The position numbers were made by a program, and so were the translations under genes. Positions 11,701 to 22,493 of a stretch of DNA of 64,000 nt are shown piece after piece. Numbering within the stretch: position 1 is the stretch's first letter; every line of letters starts with the position of its first letter. The stretch lies in the NCBI RefSeq assembly GCF_954871325.1, contig NC_088779.1, forward strand, positions 11,782,846 to 11,846,845. Direction: 5' to 3'. The notes under the pieces were generated by a model, which was given only the letters and a program-made list of their open reading frames with translations, was not told the DNA's origin and made no database searches. Source of the DNA: Gordionus sp. m RMFG-2023. Lineage: Eukaryota > Nematomorpha > Gordioida > Chordodea > Parachordodidae.

Positions 11701-11835
11701 TAGCGATTCACAAAGCTAATTATATCAGTTTCTATGGTAGCCTTCTAGCCAAAGAGCTATCATAGACAACGCTTACGTCCCTTTTTCATTTTTGTTTCCC
11801 TGCATCACACCATCTCCGTTCTTTTTTTTAATAGT
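8790..11835 (+). mobile_element. Non-LTR retrotransposon with REL-type endonuclease features
   Basis: About 3 kb of less AT-rich DNA encoding, in order: a CCHC-like zinc motif (about 8970-9055), a segment with RIPKGAR (about 9197-9217), a reverse transcriptase (about 9470-10650 and beyond) and a C-terminal zinc/PD-D region (about 11215-11460). No apurinic endonuclease is present upstream, so the layout is that of LINEs using a C-terminal restriction-like nuclease (R2/NeSL/Utopia-like grouping; exact clade not settled). The 3' end is placed near 11835 by comparison with a truncated copy at 37803-38137, which shares CATCTCCGTTCTTT just before the tail. The 5' end is uncertain. Confidence 0.8.
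8949..11765 (+). pseudogene. LINE polyprotein: zinc finger, RT, zinc/REL endonuclease
   Basis: RT motifs: the catalytic Asp in VKIDFSNAY (about 10075), GIQQGDPLGSLLF (about 10236-10275) and the catalytic YIDD box (10339-10350). The region beyond 11210 has the pattern C-x2-C, H-x4-C (HICSGC then HSLHC), then GRFIRH, EPQGL, KRPDG and LLVWD, which reads as a PD-(D/E)xK-type nuclease with a zinc knuckle. The tail holds FFLRQRLSIAI. Breaks: at least three frame changes before 9470, one TAA at 10648-10650 inside the RT, and one frameshift at about 11460. Downstream of the TAA the same frame stays open to 11550. The low number of lesions suggests a relatively young copy. Function as a retrotransposon RT is certain; the nuclease assignment is inferred from motifs. 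Confidence 0.8.
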
Positions 11836-12144
11836 ATTATTATATATTTTTCAAACATTTTTAAATATATTAAATTTATTATAACGATTTAGAATTTAAA
11901 TTTTTATTTTCTCCATTGATAATTTTTACAGCATTTTAATATAATAGTTCAAGTTAAAAAAAAAAAATTAACTTTTAGAGAATTTCTTTCAAATTTTTGT
12001 TGATATCTGCATACATCTTTGGGGGACAGGGAGTGGGAATTTATTATTAGTTTAAAATAATATTCACAAAAAGTGATAAATTTCTGAAGGAGGGATTTCC
12101 CCTTACCTCCCTTCTTGGCTACACGGAATTAGCTCAGAATTAAG
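11836..12144. other. AT-rich spacer
   Basis: AT-rich DNA between the LINE and a family B element; nothing recognised. Confidence 0.5.
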
Positions 12145-12152
12145 ATCAGAAA

Positions 12153-12443
12153 TAAATATCTTTTTAAAAAAAATCGAGTTCAGGCTGTGTCGAGCCTAAT
12201 ATTTTTTAAGAAAATTCAGGCCGGGTCGGGTCTGGCCTTAGAAATTTTTTTAAATATATCTAAATTTATCAATTTTATGTTGAATTTTTTATGTAAAATA
12301 AAATATTTAATTTTATTTATAGAAACTAGACGCCATATAACATATATCGTTTATTTTGAGTTATTAAATTAATTTCTATATTTCGGTAAATTTTTTCAAA
12401 AATAATTTCGGGTTCGGGCTAAGTGGGGCTTTGCAGATCAGTA
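12153..12443. mobile_element. Family B short element (hAT-type, GCCCGG ends), copy 1
   Basis: A 291-bp element ending in TTGCAGATCAGTA, flanked by ATCAGAAA (12145-12152) and ATCAGAAG (12444-12451), a 7/8 duplication. Its interior shares long stretches with copy 2 at 25087-25436, including AGAAACTAGACGCCATATAA and ATCTAAATTTATCAATTTTA. It has no coding capacity. Confidence 0.75.
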
Positions 12444-12451
12444 ATCAGAAG

Positions 12452-14160
12452 TTCTTTATCAAATCAAATAATTGTAAAATTCCAATAACATATTTGAAAG
12501 TAAAAATTACTAATTTGAATTATAACAAGATCTCTTTTTATATAAAAAGTAAATCAATTATTGATACAAAGAAGTCATTTATCGATATAAAAAAGTTAAT
12601 ATATTTTCTTGTTGAAATGCAAGTAAATTAGTATAATGAAAGTTTATCTTTTCTTCTTATATAAATAATATAGATACCATATCCGAAAAGCTAATTTATA
12701 ATATTTGAAAACATATACAACACACCATATACTTAAATCATTAGCAAATGAGGTTAAGCTATATCTTTATTACTCCCTACATAAGAGCAAGATAAATTTT
12801 TTAATAAAAATAACATATTATGACAAGGGGAAATCATATATATATTAAAACTATCCACAAATGAGGTGCTAATACACTTTCACAATAATTCGTCTCTAAG
12901 CACATCTTATCTATTCCAAAAGACGATATATAGTGCGATATTTTTATTATTTAAATACTATTCTTAAGGATCCTACCTTTTTTTGATACTTGCCAATCCT
13001 CGAACAATATTCTAATCTATTCACGTTGATTACCTTGTATAATTTAATTTTAAAAAAATTTATTATTATCGTATTGAAAAAACAATACATGGTATGCAGG
13101 CGCGTACGCTTGGTCTGGGGGGGGGGGGGGGGGTGGATAATAAATTTTTTTTAGAAATATTATTGTTTTTTAAAAATATTAAGCATAAATTTATTAGGAC
13201 TAATAACTATTCCTAATACACAATTTTAAATTAATGTGAATTATAAAAAAATTATGTGTAAAGAATCACTTAAATGACCCGAAATAGAAATTTGAATTTT
13301 TTGAGCCTTTACACAAAAAGATTCTTAGGAATAATTGTATTTTGTATGTTATATATTTACAATGTAAAATCCAATCTTCGTTGGAATTATTTATAGATCT
13401 ATATTATTCCTAACTTACAATTTTTGAAGCTTGCCATTTCGTCCCGTCCAACAATATTCCCTTCTATTCTTGCTGATTATTTTGTATAACTAACCAAAAA
13501 AAATATTCACGGTAAACTATTTCTATTATTTAATTAGGATTTTATATGATTGTCAAAGTTAGTAGAAGATTGGGAGATTAGAACCGTTGTCAAATAAAGA
13601 AAAGTTAGAACTAAATTATGATACTAAATTTTTATTAAATACTTAAATATAAAGTGAAAACATAATCAAAATAAAAGAAAAATAAAATTAATTTAAATTA
13701 AAATTAAAAAAGTAAGTTCGCAACATAATAATTATAATCCTTTTTCAGTAAAATATCCACGATTATATATACTTTTCTATCCTATTCATTTACATAGTCT
13801 TTACTCAAATAATCTAATTATTCGTTTCGTTTTTCTGTTAAACAGTCGATTTGAATACTACTTCTTTTTTCTCGATTTTATTTCAAAATAAATTTACATA
13901 TTACAACAGATATTACTTTTTTTTAAGCTTGCCAATTAGTTTCCCAGCACAATATTCCTCTCCATTCATTTTGCACAAATAACGAAATGACGATACATGG
14001 AATGCTATATTTTATTTAAATAATATTTTATATCTATTCTTAAGGATCCTACCTTATTGAAAGCTTGACAAATTGGTTCCCCAAACAATATTCGTCTTTA
14101 TTCGCATGTACATATTATTTTGCCTTATATTAGCAAATATTTGTATAATTTTTTTAAACC
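12452..14160. repeat. Degenerate long-period repeat array
   Basis: Four diverged units containing GCTTGCCAATT(N)GTTCC...ACAATATTC followed by a pyrimidine-rich stretch and TTTTGTATAA occur at about 12961-13050, 13397-13495, 13905-13990 and 14030-14140. Units one and four also share ATTCTTAAGGATCCTACCTT just upstream (12960, 14037). Spacing is irregular (about 430, 510, 125 bp), so the array is old or broken. A 17-bp G run lies at 13117-13133. No coding frame is recognised. Confidence 0.6.
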
Positions 14161-14850
14161 TTGTTCCAGCTCAATAAAATTAGCTACTGAAATGACACTC
14201 ATTAAAATGCGAAAGGATTGAAAAGTATTTAGTACTTTGATAAAATTAATGAATAAGTAAATATTTAAGTGGTTAATTTTAAGCATGTTTAAGATCCAGA
14301 TAATAATTTAGAAAATAATATCAAATATGTGAGTATGATGTTAAAATGAGATATTAATATTTATTATAATTTTTAATTTATAATATAATTCTTGAATAAA
14401 ATCTTACAGTTCGTGTTTGGAATGGGCTAGAAAATCAACTTTCACATGAACTCATGTATTTCAAAAACTACAGCTTTGATTTAAATTTTATTTAAAGGTT
14501 AAGGATTGGTCTTGTGCATTGATATTAAATTTGTTTGAAATATTACTTTTTTCCTGGTTGAAACATTTTATAATAAAACCTTTCGGCACATATTTCAATG
14601 AAATTTATACACTGTCAATTTTTTTATGGAGATTAAAATATTTTGCAGATTCATAGGGAAATTATATTGTCGATATGATCTGTACCATAATTATCTTCAA
14701 TATTAATCTCTATCGTTGACATTTTAAATTATTTTGAAAACAAAATTTATAAAATTTTTAAATATAAAAATTAAATTAAATAAAAAGATTATGATTTTAG
14801 ATTAATAAATTATAAATATAGTTTAACCCAAGTTTTGATTATTTCGCTAC
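14161..14850. other. AT-rich spacer
   Basis: No recognisable gene or repeat beyond simple AT-rich DNA. Confidence 0.4.
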
Positions 14851-14854
14851 TTTA

Positions 14855-14953
14855 TGGATTAGTAGTTGCTATTTTTAGCGCGCTAAAGTTAGTTACTTTA
14901 ATAAAGTAGCGCGATACCTATTTGTGCGTGCTACTTTAACAACACTAATTAAG
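14855..14953. mobile_element. hAT end fragment related to the 57-kb element
   Basis: Contains AGCGCGCTAAAG and AAAGTAGCGCGATA words and ends in CTACTTTAACAACACTA, matching the subterminal GTAGCGCGCTA words and AACAACTC terminus of the element at 57173-58238. No target duplication was found, so it is probably a truncated end. Confidence 0.55.
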
Positions 14954-15870
14954 AAATCAATAAATTAATGTAATTTAATAATTTATGCTACTACAGTTAT
15001 AAGTAACTTTTATGTAATAATATGAAATGTTAAGTGTTGCATTTTAATCATTATGTTTTGTTCTAGTGGTTTACCATTTATATTATTTGTTTTCTTTGTT
15101 CATTTAGAAATGATATGTTTTTCTCATATTATCGTTTATATTTTCTATGTTAACCAAACCCTGTTTTGATTTTCATCCTCAAAACTGTTTCTAACCAGTT
15201 TACGAGATAGATAAGTACATTAAATTAATATATCTATTTTTTTATTATTATTTATTTGAAAAAGGGGTATATACAAAGACCTAGAAAAAAATGAATTGTG
15301 ATGATTAAATTACTGTTTTCTTTTGCTGTTTATAATATTATACTGTTTAATTACCAATTAAAATAAATTCGAGTTTCATTAATTTCTCGTTACACGGACA
15401 TATATCTACCCCAGCCCGACGGTGGAACTCGTCGGTCCAAACTCAACAGAGTTAAATATCTTATAATTTATATAAGTTCTACCATAAAGATTATTTGTTT
15501 AAAATGAATAAATAAGAATATATTTATATAAATCAGGATAAGGTTAGAATTGTAAAAAAATAATAGTATTCGATCATGATCTTGATATATTTAAGAGACT
15601 CTATATTATATAAATGATAATATATGATACAGTTTATAATTACTTGATACGTGATATTAAGTGCACTAGCCCTAAGATGTCATATATATATCAAAGATAT
15701 ATATAACAGAGCAACGCTTGGTTCTCTTATAAGAGCCCATCTAACTGGGATAAAAAGAGGAAATATTTAACTAAATAAGAGAAAACCATTCACGTTTTTT
15801 GGGCAGGCCGCAGTTACCTGTGCGCGCAAGAGGCAAAGTCCCTTACTTAAACGCCGATGGGAAAGTAAAA
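14954..15870. other. AT-rich spacer with one small hairpin
   Basis: Mostly AT-rich. CCGACG (15417-15422) and CGTCGG can pair around an 8-nt loop near 15417-15436. A GC-richer stretch (15800-15900) is not recognised. Confidence 0.35.
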
Positions 15871-15878
15871 GGAGAGGT

Positions 15879-16125
15879 CAAAAGGCCCATGCCCGATTAA
15901 ATATAAGTTTATTTATGGAGGGGCTATATTGGCTATGTTAATTTTACTTTCAATTTGCATTGTGAGAAACCTAGAAATAATAACCTAGAAATAAGAACCT
16001 AGAAATAAGAAATGATTATAATATTCATCTATCGTAAATAAAAAGCCCATGCCCGATTAAAATAAAACTAGATTATGGAAGGATAATATTAGCTATATTG
16101 ATTTTATTTGAAATAATATTGAGAA
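15879..16125. repeat. Two diverged direct repeats (~160-bp period) with a 14-bp triplet
   Basis: GCCCATGCCCGATTAAA is followed by similar downstream sequence (including TTATGGA.GG and CTATATTG) at 15885 and 16045, a 160-bp period. Between them AACCTAGAAATAA(T/G) is repeated three times in tandem at about 15968-16010. The block lies just beyond the 3' end of the minus-strand LINE, so it may be that element's 3' tail, which is inference. Confidence 0.65.
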
Positions 16126-16423
16126 ATAAATAATAACTCAGCTTAAATAAATATAATAACATAATGTTAGAGTAGTATGCTAAAACTAAGGTTAAAGAAA
16201 ACTTACGTTGAGCAATAATAAATCGAATAACCATCCAATGAGTGTACAGTATTAGGTTTAGGAATATAAAGGTTATATAGAAAAATTTTGGAATGGGCTT
16301 GAAAATGGTAAAGAGGAAAATGAAATTTCTAAAACCTCCCAAAGGGATTGAATGAATACATAGGAAAAACTATCGATCTATAAGGTAGTTGGTTTTCATT
16401 TTAAGAAGTTTATTGATTGAACT

Positions 16424-18296
16424 TTAATTGTTATTCAGATGTGTAAATTGAGTTAGGCTTATATTCAAATTCAGAATGTCAAATATAGTTTTATTTAACC
16501 AGTATGTTTTATAATTACAGTATCTTTTGTTTTTATAGATCGGTAGCCAGTCCAGAACTTCATAGGCCAAATTATTTCCCGCATTTCTCAGAATATGCGC
16601 AAATAATTGAATTCTTCTTTTCTTTAGCTGTACTGCGACTGGAATGTGTTTGGATAGTTCCCATAGACTAATATTTGTAATGACTCTAAGATATATATAT
16701 CCATTTATAAGTCTTAGGCATCTATTGATAAAGACTTGAAGTTTTTTAGTTTGAGTTTTATTTACATCCCAGTTCCGTATAGAAGAATGGGGATGATCAA
16801 CGAATTGAACAGCTGTAGTCTACTTTTGACTGATATTTCCCTTGTTATCCATAGTTTAAAATATTTGTAGAATATCGACTTTACATGTTTGAGTCTTAAT
16901 TCTATTTCGTTCTTTATATGTCCTTTTTTGTCTAGATTTACTCCAAGATATTTGAATTCCTCAACTAAATTAATCCCTAATCTTTCAGCAGTGTAGTTTG
17001 GATTTATCTCTACCCATGGAGAGGGCATTATAATTGTTTTTTTAAAGTTAATCATAAGTCCGATTTCGCTGCTATATGATTTAAGGATACATATAACTTT
17101 CCCCATAGATTTCGTAATGATTACAATATCATCAGCATAGGATATGATACGGTGTTTTAAGTACAGGTTATCTTGGTGAGATAGATTTAGTAAGTTAAAC
17201 GCTCCTAATGTATCTGCGATAATTTTATTCATAACAATATTAAATAGGATAGGAGACAGAACACATCCTTGTTTAGCTCCTTTACGTACCATAAAGGAAG
17301 GAGATTAAAGGTAGACATCAGTGAGCCATAATGATTTCTGAGGATTCTTATTATGTTTAAGTCCACACCACTATCTGTTAAGATATTCCATAGAACTTCA
17401 TGCTTGATGCAATCAAATGCTTTTTTAAAATATTCAAAGATGAAGAAAAAAGGTAGTTTATATCTGAAACATTTTTGTAAGGTAATTTTTAGCGCTAAAA
17501 TGGGTTGAAGGATGTTTCTACCTGGTCTGTAAGCGCAAATGTTATTTGATAATAAATGGCTAGTAGAGTTTACTATTCTATCTTTTAGAAGTACCATGAA
17601 GACCTTAGATGCTATAGACGTCAGCGCAATCGCCCTATAGTCATCAAAAGTGGATGGATTGGAAACTTTTGGGAAGTTGCAAATAAAAGATATGTTCCAT
17701 TCTTTTGGAGTAACACCGAAAACCCAAATTTTATTAAACATCATCAGTAAAAACACTGAGATATAATCTGGAGCGACTTTTAAGTGTTCCGCTCTAATGC
17801 AATCAAGTCCGGCCGCCTTGTTATTTTTCAGTTTTAGTATAGCCTTCTTAATCTCCGACGTAGTAAAATTTGAGTTGGTGGGGAGTAGGTCATTCTCCGT
17901 AGGAAGTATTACATGATTGGAGTTGAACATTTCAGAATAATGTTCTAACCATAATATCATTTGTACTTCAGGGTCTCGAATGATATTATCACCAATTTTT
18001 AATCTGGGAAGACATTAAAAATTTGAAAGTTTTCCGAACATTTTCAATTTCTTATAAGCATCAAATAATCTGTTGCATCTCATATCTGCCTCAATTTCAT
18101 TTGCTCTATTGACCACATATTTCCTTCTATCTGACCTTAGAAGTCTCTGTATAGTTTTCCATAGATCCACATCTCTATAGCTTTTAGTTTTTAGTTCCGT
18201 TTTTTGGATTCTGTGGTCGGGGATATCCATTCTTGGGAGGGCCTTTGATTTTGGTAAAATTCTTACAGTTGAGTAATAGGATGTTTTTGAAATCAC
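16424..18296 (-). pseudogene. LINE reverse transcriptase and C-terminal region
   Basis: The linker contains RSDRRKYV (about 18140). RT motifs in order are LKNNKAAGLD (about 17820-17850), a FKKAFDCIKHE block holding the motif A Asp (about 17400-17430), AKQGCVLSPILFN (about 17240-17285) and SYADDIVII, with the catalytic YADD at 17128-17139. After RT, EFKYLGVNLD and LLYGT occur, then QLFAHILRN near the end. Lesions: a stop at 18015-18017, frameshifts near 17290 and 16765, and a frameshift near 18240 at the 5' side. Catalytic residues are retained, so decay is recent. Confidence 0.85.
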
Positions 18297-19180
18297 TCCA
18301 GCAGCTTTCCAGGGTTGAATTTCGATTAGTTATGAAACGATTTATTTCTAGAGAGAGCTTAATCGAAATTTCATCTTTGACTAATGGACATTTTAAATTA
18401 TTATAGTTTTCCCGAAAGCTTAGTTGGCAGGGAGCTACTCTCTTAGATGCACATAAAGTATTTTTGTTTCTCCACAATTCACTATTGATCATTAAATGTC
18501 CTTTCACCATTTTGTGGTCAGAGATGTTAACTGTAGTAATCGCTCTCACATCCAAAAACCAGTTGTGAATGTTTGACAAAATAAAATCAATTGGTGAGGA
18601 ATATTTATTTCTATAGAAAGTAAAAGTGTGTTGAATCTTATGTTGAAAAAAAGTATTTTCTATTTTAAGGCCCTTACTTTTACATAGTTCTAATAAAGAC
18701 AAGCTGTCAGAATTATTTTGGCAAGATAGCGTAGCATTACCAATAGTGTTGTTTGTTAAGTAAAACTCCATTTTACCGATTTTAGTATTGAAATCGCCAA
18801 GAATAATCAGGTTGTATCTCTTGGGTAGTGAATCAATAATGTTGTTTAACTCATCAAAAAAAAGCATTCTTTCCCTCGGGGTTGGGGGCGAGTAAATATT
18901 TATGATGATAGTAGGTTTGAAGGCTGTATTAATGTAAAGGGCTGCCATTCTTTCCGAAATAGGGATAAACTTCCTGATATATTGGCAGATATTATTTTTA
19001 ATTAAAAATGCCACTCCGGACTATTTATTCATATTAGTTCCAGAACTTAACGATGTAAAATCTTTAAATACAGCTTTTATTTCCATATTCTCATTAGAGA
19101 GTAATTTAGTAAGGATAGAGATTTTATTATAAAGACCGTTTATATTATAAGTGGAATATATAATTGTCCCTTAATTTCGA
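18184..19180 (-). pseudogene. LINE endonuclease domain (APE-like)
   Basis: It starts with STYNINGLYNK (about 19160), the position of the N-terminal TWN-like motif of LINE endonucleases. One stop follows at about 19020 before GVAFLIKNN. Then come IILGDFNTKIG (about 18785-18815), SSPIDFILSN and the catalytic NISDHK (about 18500-18525). These are the GDFN and SDH signatures of apurinic-type LINE nucleases, which nick target DNA to prime reverse transcription. The frame shifts near 18240 into the linker region. Confidence 0.85.
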
Positions 19181-19199
19181 ACATGATAAAAATATTATA

Positions 19200-22100
19200 A
19201 CTTCTTTAAAAATCTATAGTTTATAATTAATAATAATTAAAAATATGAATCTGCCCTCGTTGATATATAAGATACTTTTTATTTCTCGTAGTGCATTTCA
19301 AAATTTGTAAGTTATATCTTTAATAAATATTTGTTTTTGAGTTTAAATTTATACTTACCTTTTTTCAGAAATATATTCCATTTAAAAAATATTTATATTT
19401 GTTTATATCTATTAATCTAACACTACCTACAAATAAAAAATAGTCCATATTATATAAATATACTCATTTATTATAATATTAATATATAGAAATATAATTT
19501 TAAAAGTTAATTCAGTCAATGATTAATATTTGAATGTTATATGATGCATTTTAAAAAATTCTGGTTTAATATAATATTTTAAAATCATATAAAAAATAAA
19601 TTTTCTAATATTTATCTTTTATTTCTTATTAGTTTCAAAGATTTTAAGTAAGAATAAATTCTGTTATTAATTTCCCTTTAATATGAACTTAATTATACTT
19701 AAGTTTACATATGAAAAATCATAAATATCATAGGCTAAACTCGATGGTTTAGCTTATACAATCTGAGTGTGTTTAAATAATATTTTTAAAATTACCTAGA
19801 TTTTTTTGTAGCTATCTTTTCAAAACGTCTTTTTTGAGGCATTTTTAAAACTTTCAGGAGGCTTAAACTCCCCCCCCCCCCATAAAGATGCTACTGGCTA
19901 AATTTATTAAGAATTCAATCAAGTTTAACAAATTCTTTTTTTTTAAATAAATCATCCTAAATACTTGTGCAGATATTTTAAGGATTTTGCCAATGTTCTA
20001 GGATTCAACTCTATAGAGATGGAACAAATAAAAAATAAATGGTTTATTTGATTAAACAATATTTTTATTTAAATCTTTATAATTAAAAAAATCAAGTAAA
20101 TCATGATTTTAATTCCAAAAAAAACCATTGATTTAAATATGCCAAGCCTAATATAATAATTTTATTCAAGGATTTAATTTTAGAGTAGTAACTTATTTTA
20201 CTGAATCATTAATTATTGTTATCCATCATTAAAATTAAAATCAAAAAAGTTACTATTTTATATTACATTAATTATATTTATAAGCATTTTTATTGGCAGT
20301 GCATTTTGATCCCCAGGAATCTTTTTAAAAAATTATGTTAAACATTGCTATATACATTAGAGCCTTAAAGGTTTTTTTAAAAAAGGTAATCCAATTATTC
20401 CTTTACAAATTTTAAAATCCATGTACTTATTTAAAACTGATGTTGGGAGTATATTATTTTTCTATATTTTCATTCTTTTTACTTTAATGCTCAAAGTGTT
20501 TTTTTTTAATTGTAAATCATTAATATATTAAGATGCAACAGTCCAAAGTTATTTATTTTTTACAAAGGCAGTTGCAATGTACCCAGAACAAGATCAATTT
20601 TGTTCTGGTTAAATAAATAATTCCCTGACCAGGATTTATAAAAAAAAATACACAATTATTTATAATATAAACAAATTTTTCAATGATCTTTATAATATAT
20701 AAATCAAATATACATTACATCTAAGTTTAATCATTAATACATCTTATTTGTATTGTGCTGGTAGTATCAATATAATGAGTAATAAAAATTATTTATATTT
20801 ATTATATTTTTACCAGAACTGAATGGTTAAACCAGTACTAACTGTTATTATTTATGTAACATGAGGCGTTTATACTGGACCTTTAGGAAGGTATTTGAAA
20901 CTGGTTTAAACCTCTCTATATCTTAACTCTTTCAAATATTATTTATTAATCAGTTTTGGTGATTGATAAGTATCGATAAATATTTTTATATTATTTGATG
21001 ATGCCAGCTACCAAAATTACCCTATAGAATTTTATCATTCTCAATTATAGAATTTATCTTTACACTTATAAATATAATTTTACAGAGGGGAATCTTGAAA
21101 ATATTTTAATTGTATACGGAAAACATTTTATGCTTTCATCTTTATATAATTCTAAGAGGTATGACCTGGATTTTAAAAGTTTAAACCTTATCTATAAATA
21201 TTCAAATAAAGTAAACCAAAAAAAAATTTATTGTAATATTTTTTACGAACCTTGAACCGTTATTATATCTTAATCAAAACCAATATTCGTTATGGTTCGA
21301 ATTTATGGTTTAGTCGTTTCCCTATCTATTAAAAATCGTTTCTTGATATCGCAATATCGATCGGTCTCTAAATACCGGTTATTATCCTCTAAATTACAAT
21401 TTTAATGTTAACGATTATTTATAATTTATGTTCGTTTTTAAACCTATCTGATAACTTATAACACGACCGCTTAGAATTTTTTTTTTAAAAAAATGAACAA
21501 ATTTTTTGTTTTGTTTGAACGACAGAGCGTTTACAAAACAATATAATATTTTTGGAGTCTCCTTGAAAATAATAATTTTTCCGCGAAAAGAAAAATATAT
21601 AAAATACAACAAAATCGATAAGCATTGTTATATATTTTTTTTTAAAAAATGTTACCATTTTGATTTTAATTGATGGTATCCCCCCCCCTTCTTCCATAAG
21701 TTTTCTTTCTTCTGCCTCCCAATTGATAAAGGGGAAATTTTAGCCCACAATAAAACAAATTTTATTTTAAAATTATACACAAGCCCCTTCTCACTTTAAG
21801 GATTTGACGTTAGATAAGCCGAGCTTCTACTCGAAATTCCATTATTAAATAACCAATAGTGTAAAGAGACCTTCTATGATTTTAACCAAATGCCTATCTC
21901 CAGATTGGCCAAAAAGTGTCAACCCTTTTTGTCATCTATACCCAGAATCTCGAGTCTTGGGTAATATTTTTTAACTAAAATCGTGATTTGGTCCCTTTTT
22001 TCAAAAAAACCAGGCTGAATCAAGTTTTTCGATAAAGACTAAACTACCACCTTCTAATTCTAAGCAAACAAAAAAAACGATTCTCCTTCTCTCAAATTCC

Positions 22101-22300
22101 TTTATTAATCGATACATTTATCGATTTTTCTCTCGCGTGTATCATTATGATTTTTATTTCGTTTTAATTAAATTATTAAAAAAAATATTCATACTTTTTT
22201 CTATAATAATTGTTATATTTAGTAGCAATTAAAAACTAAAATTTATAAAGCCTTTTGAAGTGTTACCAGAAGAAAAATATTTTTATAATTTATTCTATAG
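19200..22300. other. AT-rich intergenic DNA
   Basis: No host gene recognised. It holds a 12-bp C run (19870-19881), an asymmetric stretch with GGTTCGAAT-like words (21240-21400), and at about 21870-22060 a weak relative of family A with CTCGAG-type core and outward AACTAAAATC. Minus-strand frames at 21415-21697 cross homopolymer runs and look like chance. Confidence 0.45.
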
Positions 22301-22305
22301 GTGGT

Positions 22306-22493
22306 GAGTGTTGTTAAAAACCCCGATTAAGATTTTAGCCAAAACATGTAAGCCTGGAGATTTTGCTCATAAATGGTATAAAGGTTTTAACCTCCATTTG
22401 CCAAATCTCGAGGCTTGCATAATATATTTTAGCTAAAAATCTTAATCGGACTTTCTAAAAAATTGACCCAAATTGCGCTATTTAACAACACTA
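22306..22493. mobile_element. Family A fold-back MITE, copy 1
   Basis: A 188-bp near-palindromic element. The left arm GAGTGTTGTTAAAAACC...GATTAAGATTTTAGCC pairs with the right arm, which ends TTTAACAACACTA. The centre has CTCGAGGCTTGC-like sequence shared with the other copies. The hAT-type end CACTA is present; no convincing target duplication was found here. Confidence 0.65.

Larger units (their letters stand above)
16424..19180 (-). mobile_element. APE-type non-LTR retrotransposon, near full-length ORF2
   Basis: The minus strand encodes an endonuclease/exonuclease domain followed by a reverse transcriptase and a C-terminal extension ending at the stop 16424-16426. The order and motifs fit an APE-type LINE in the RTE/CR1-like range; I do not assign a clade. 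Only about five lesions are seen in 2.75 kb. A related but older pair of fragments lies at 25.7-27.3 kb. No 5' untranslated region or ORF1 could be recognised. Confidence 0.85.

Noticed and set aside
21415-21697. Two overlapping minus-strand frames
   Set aside because: They run through A/T homopolymers and a C run; composition is that of chance frames.
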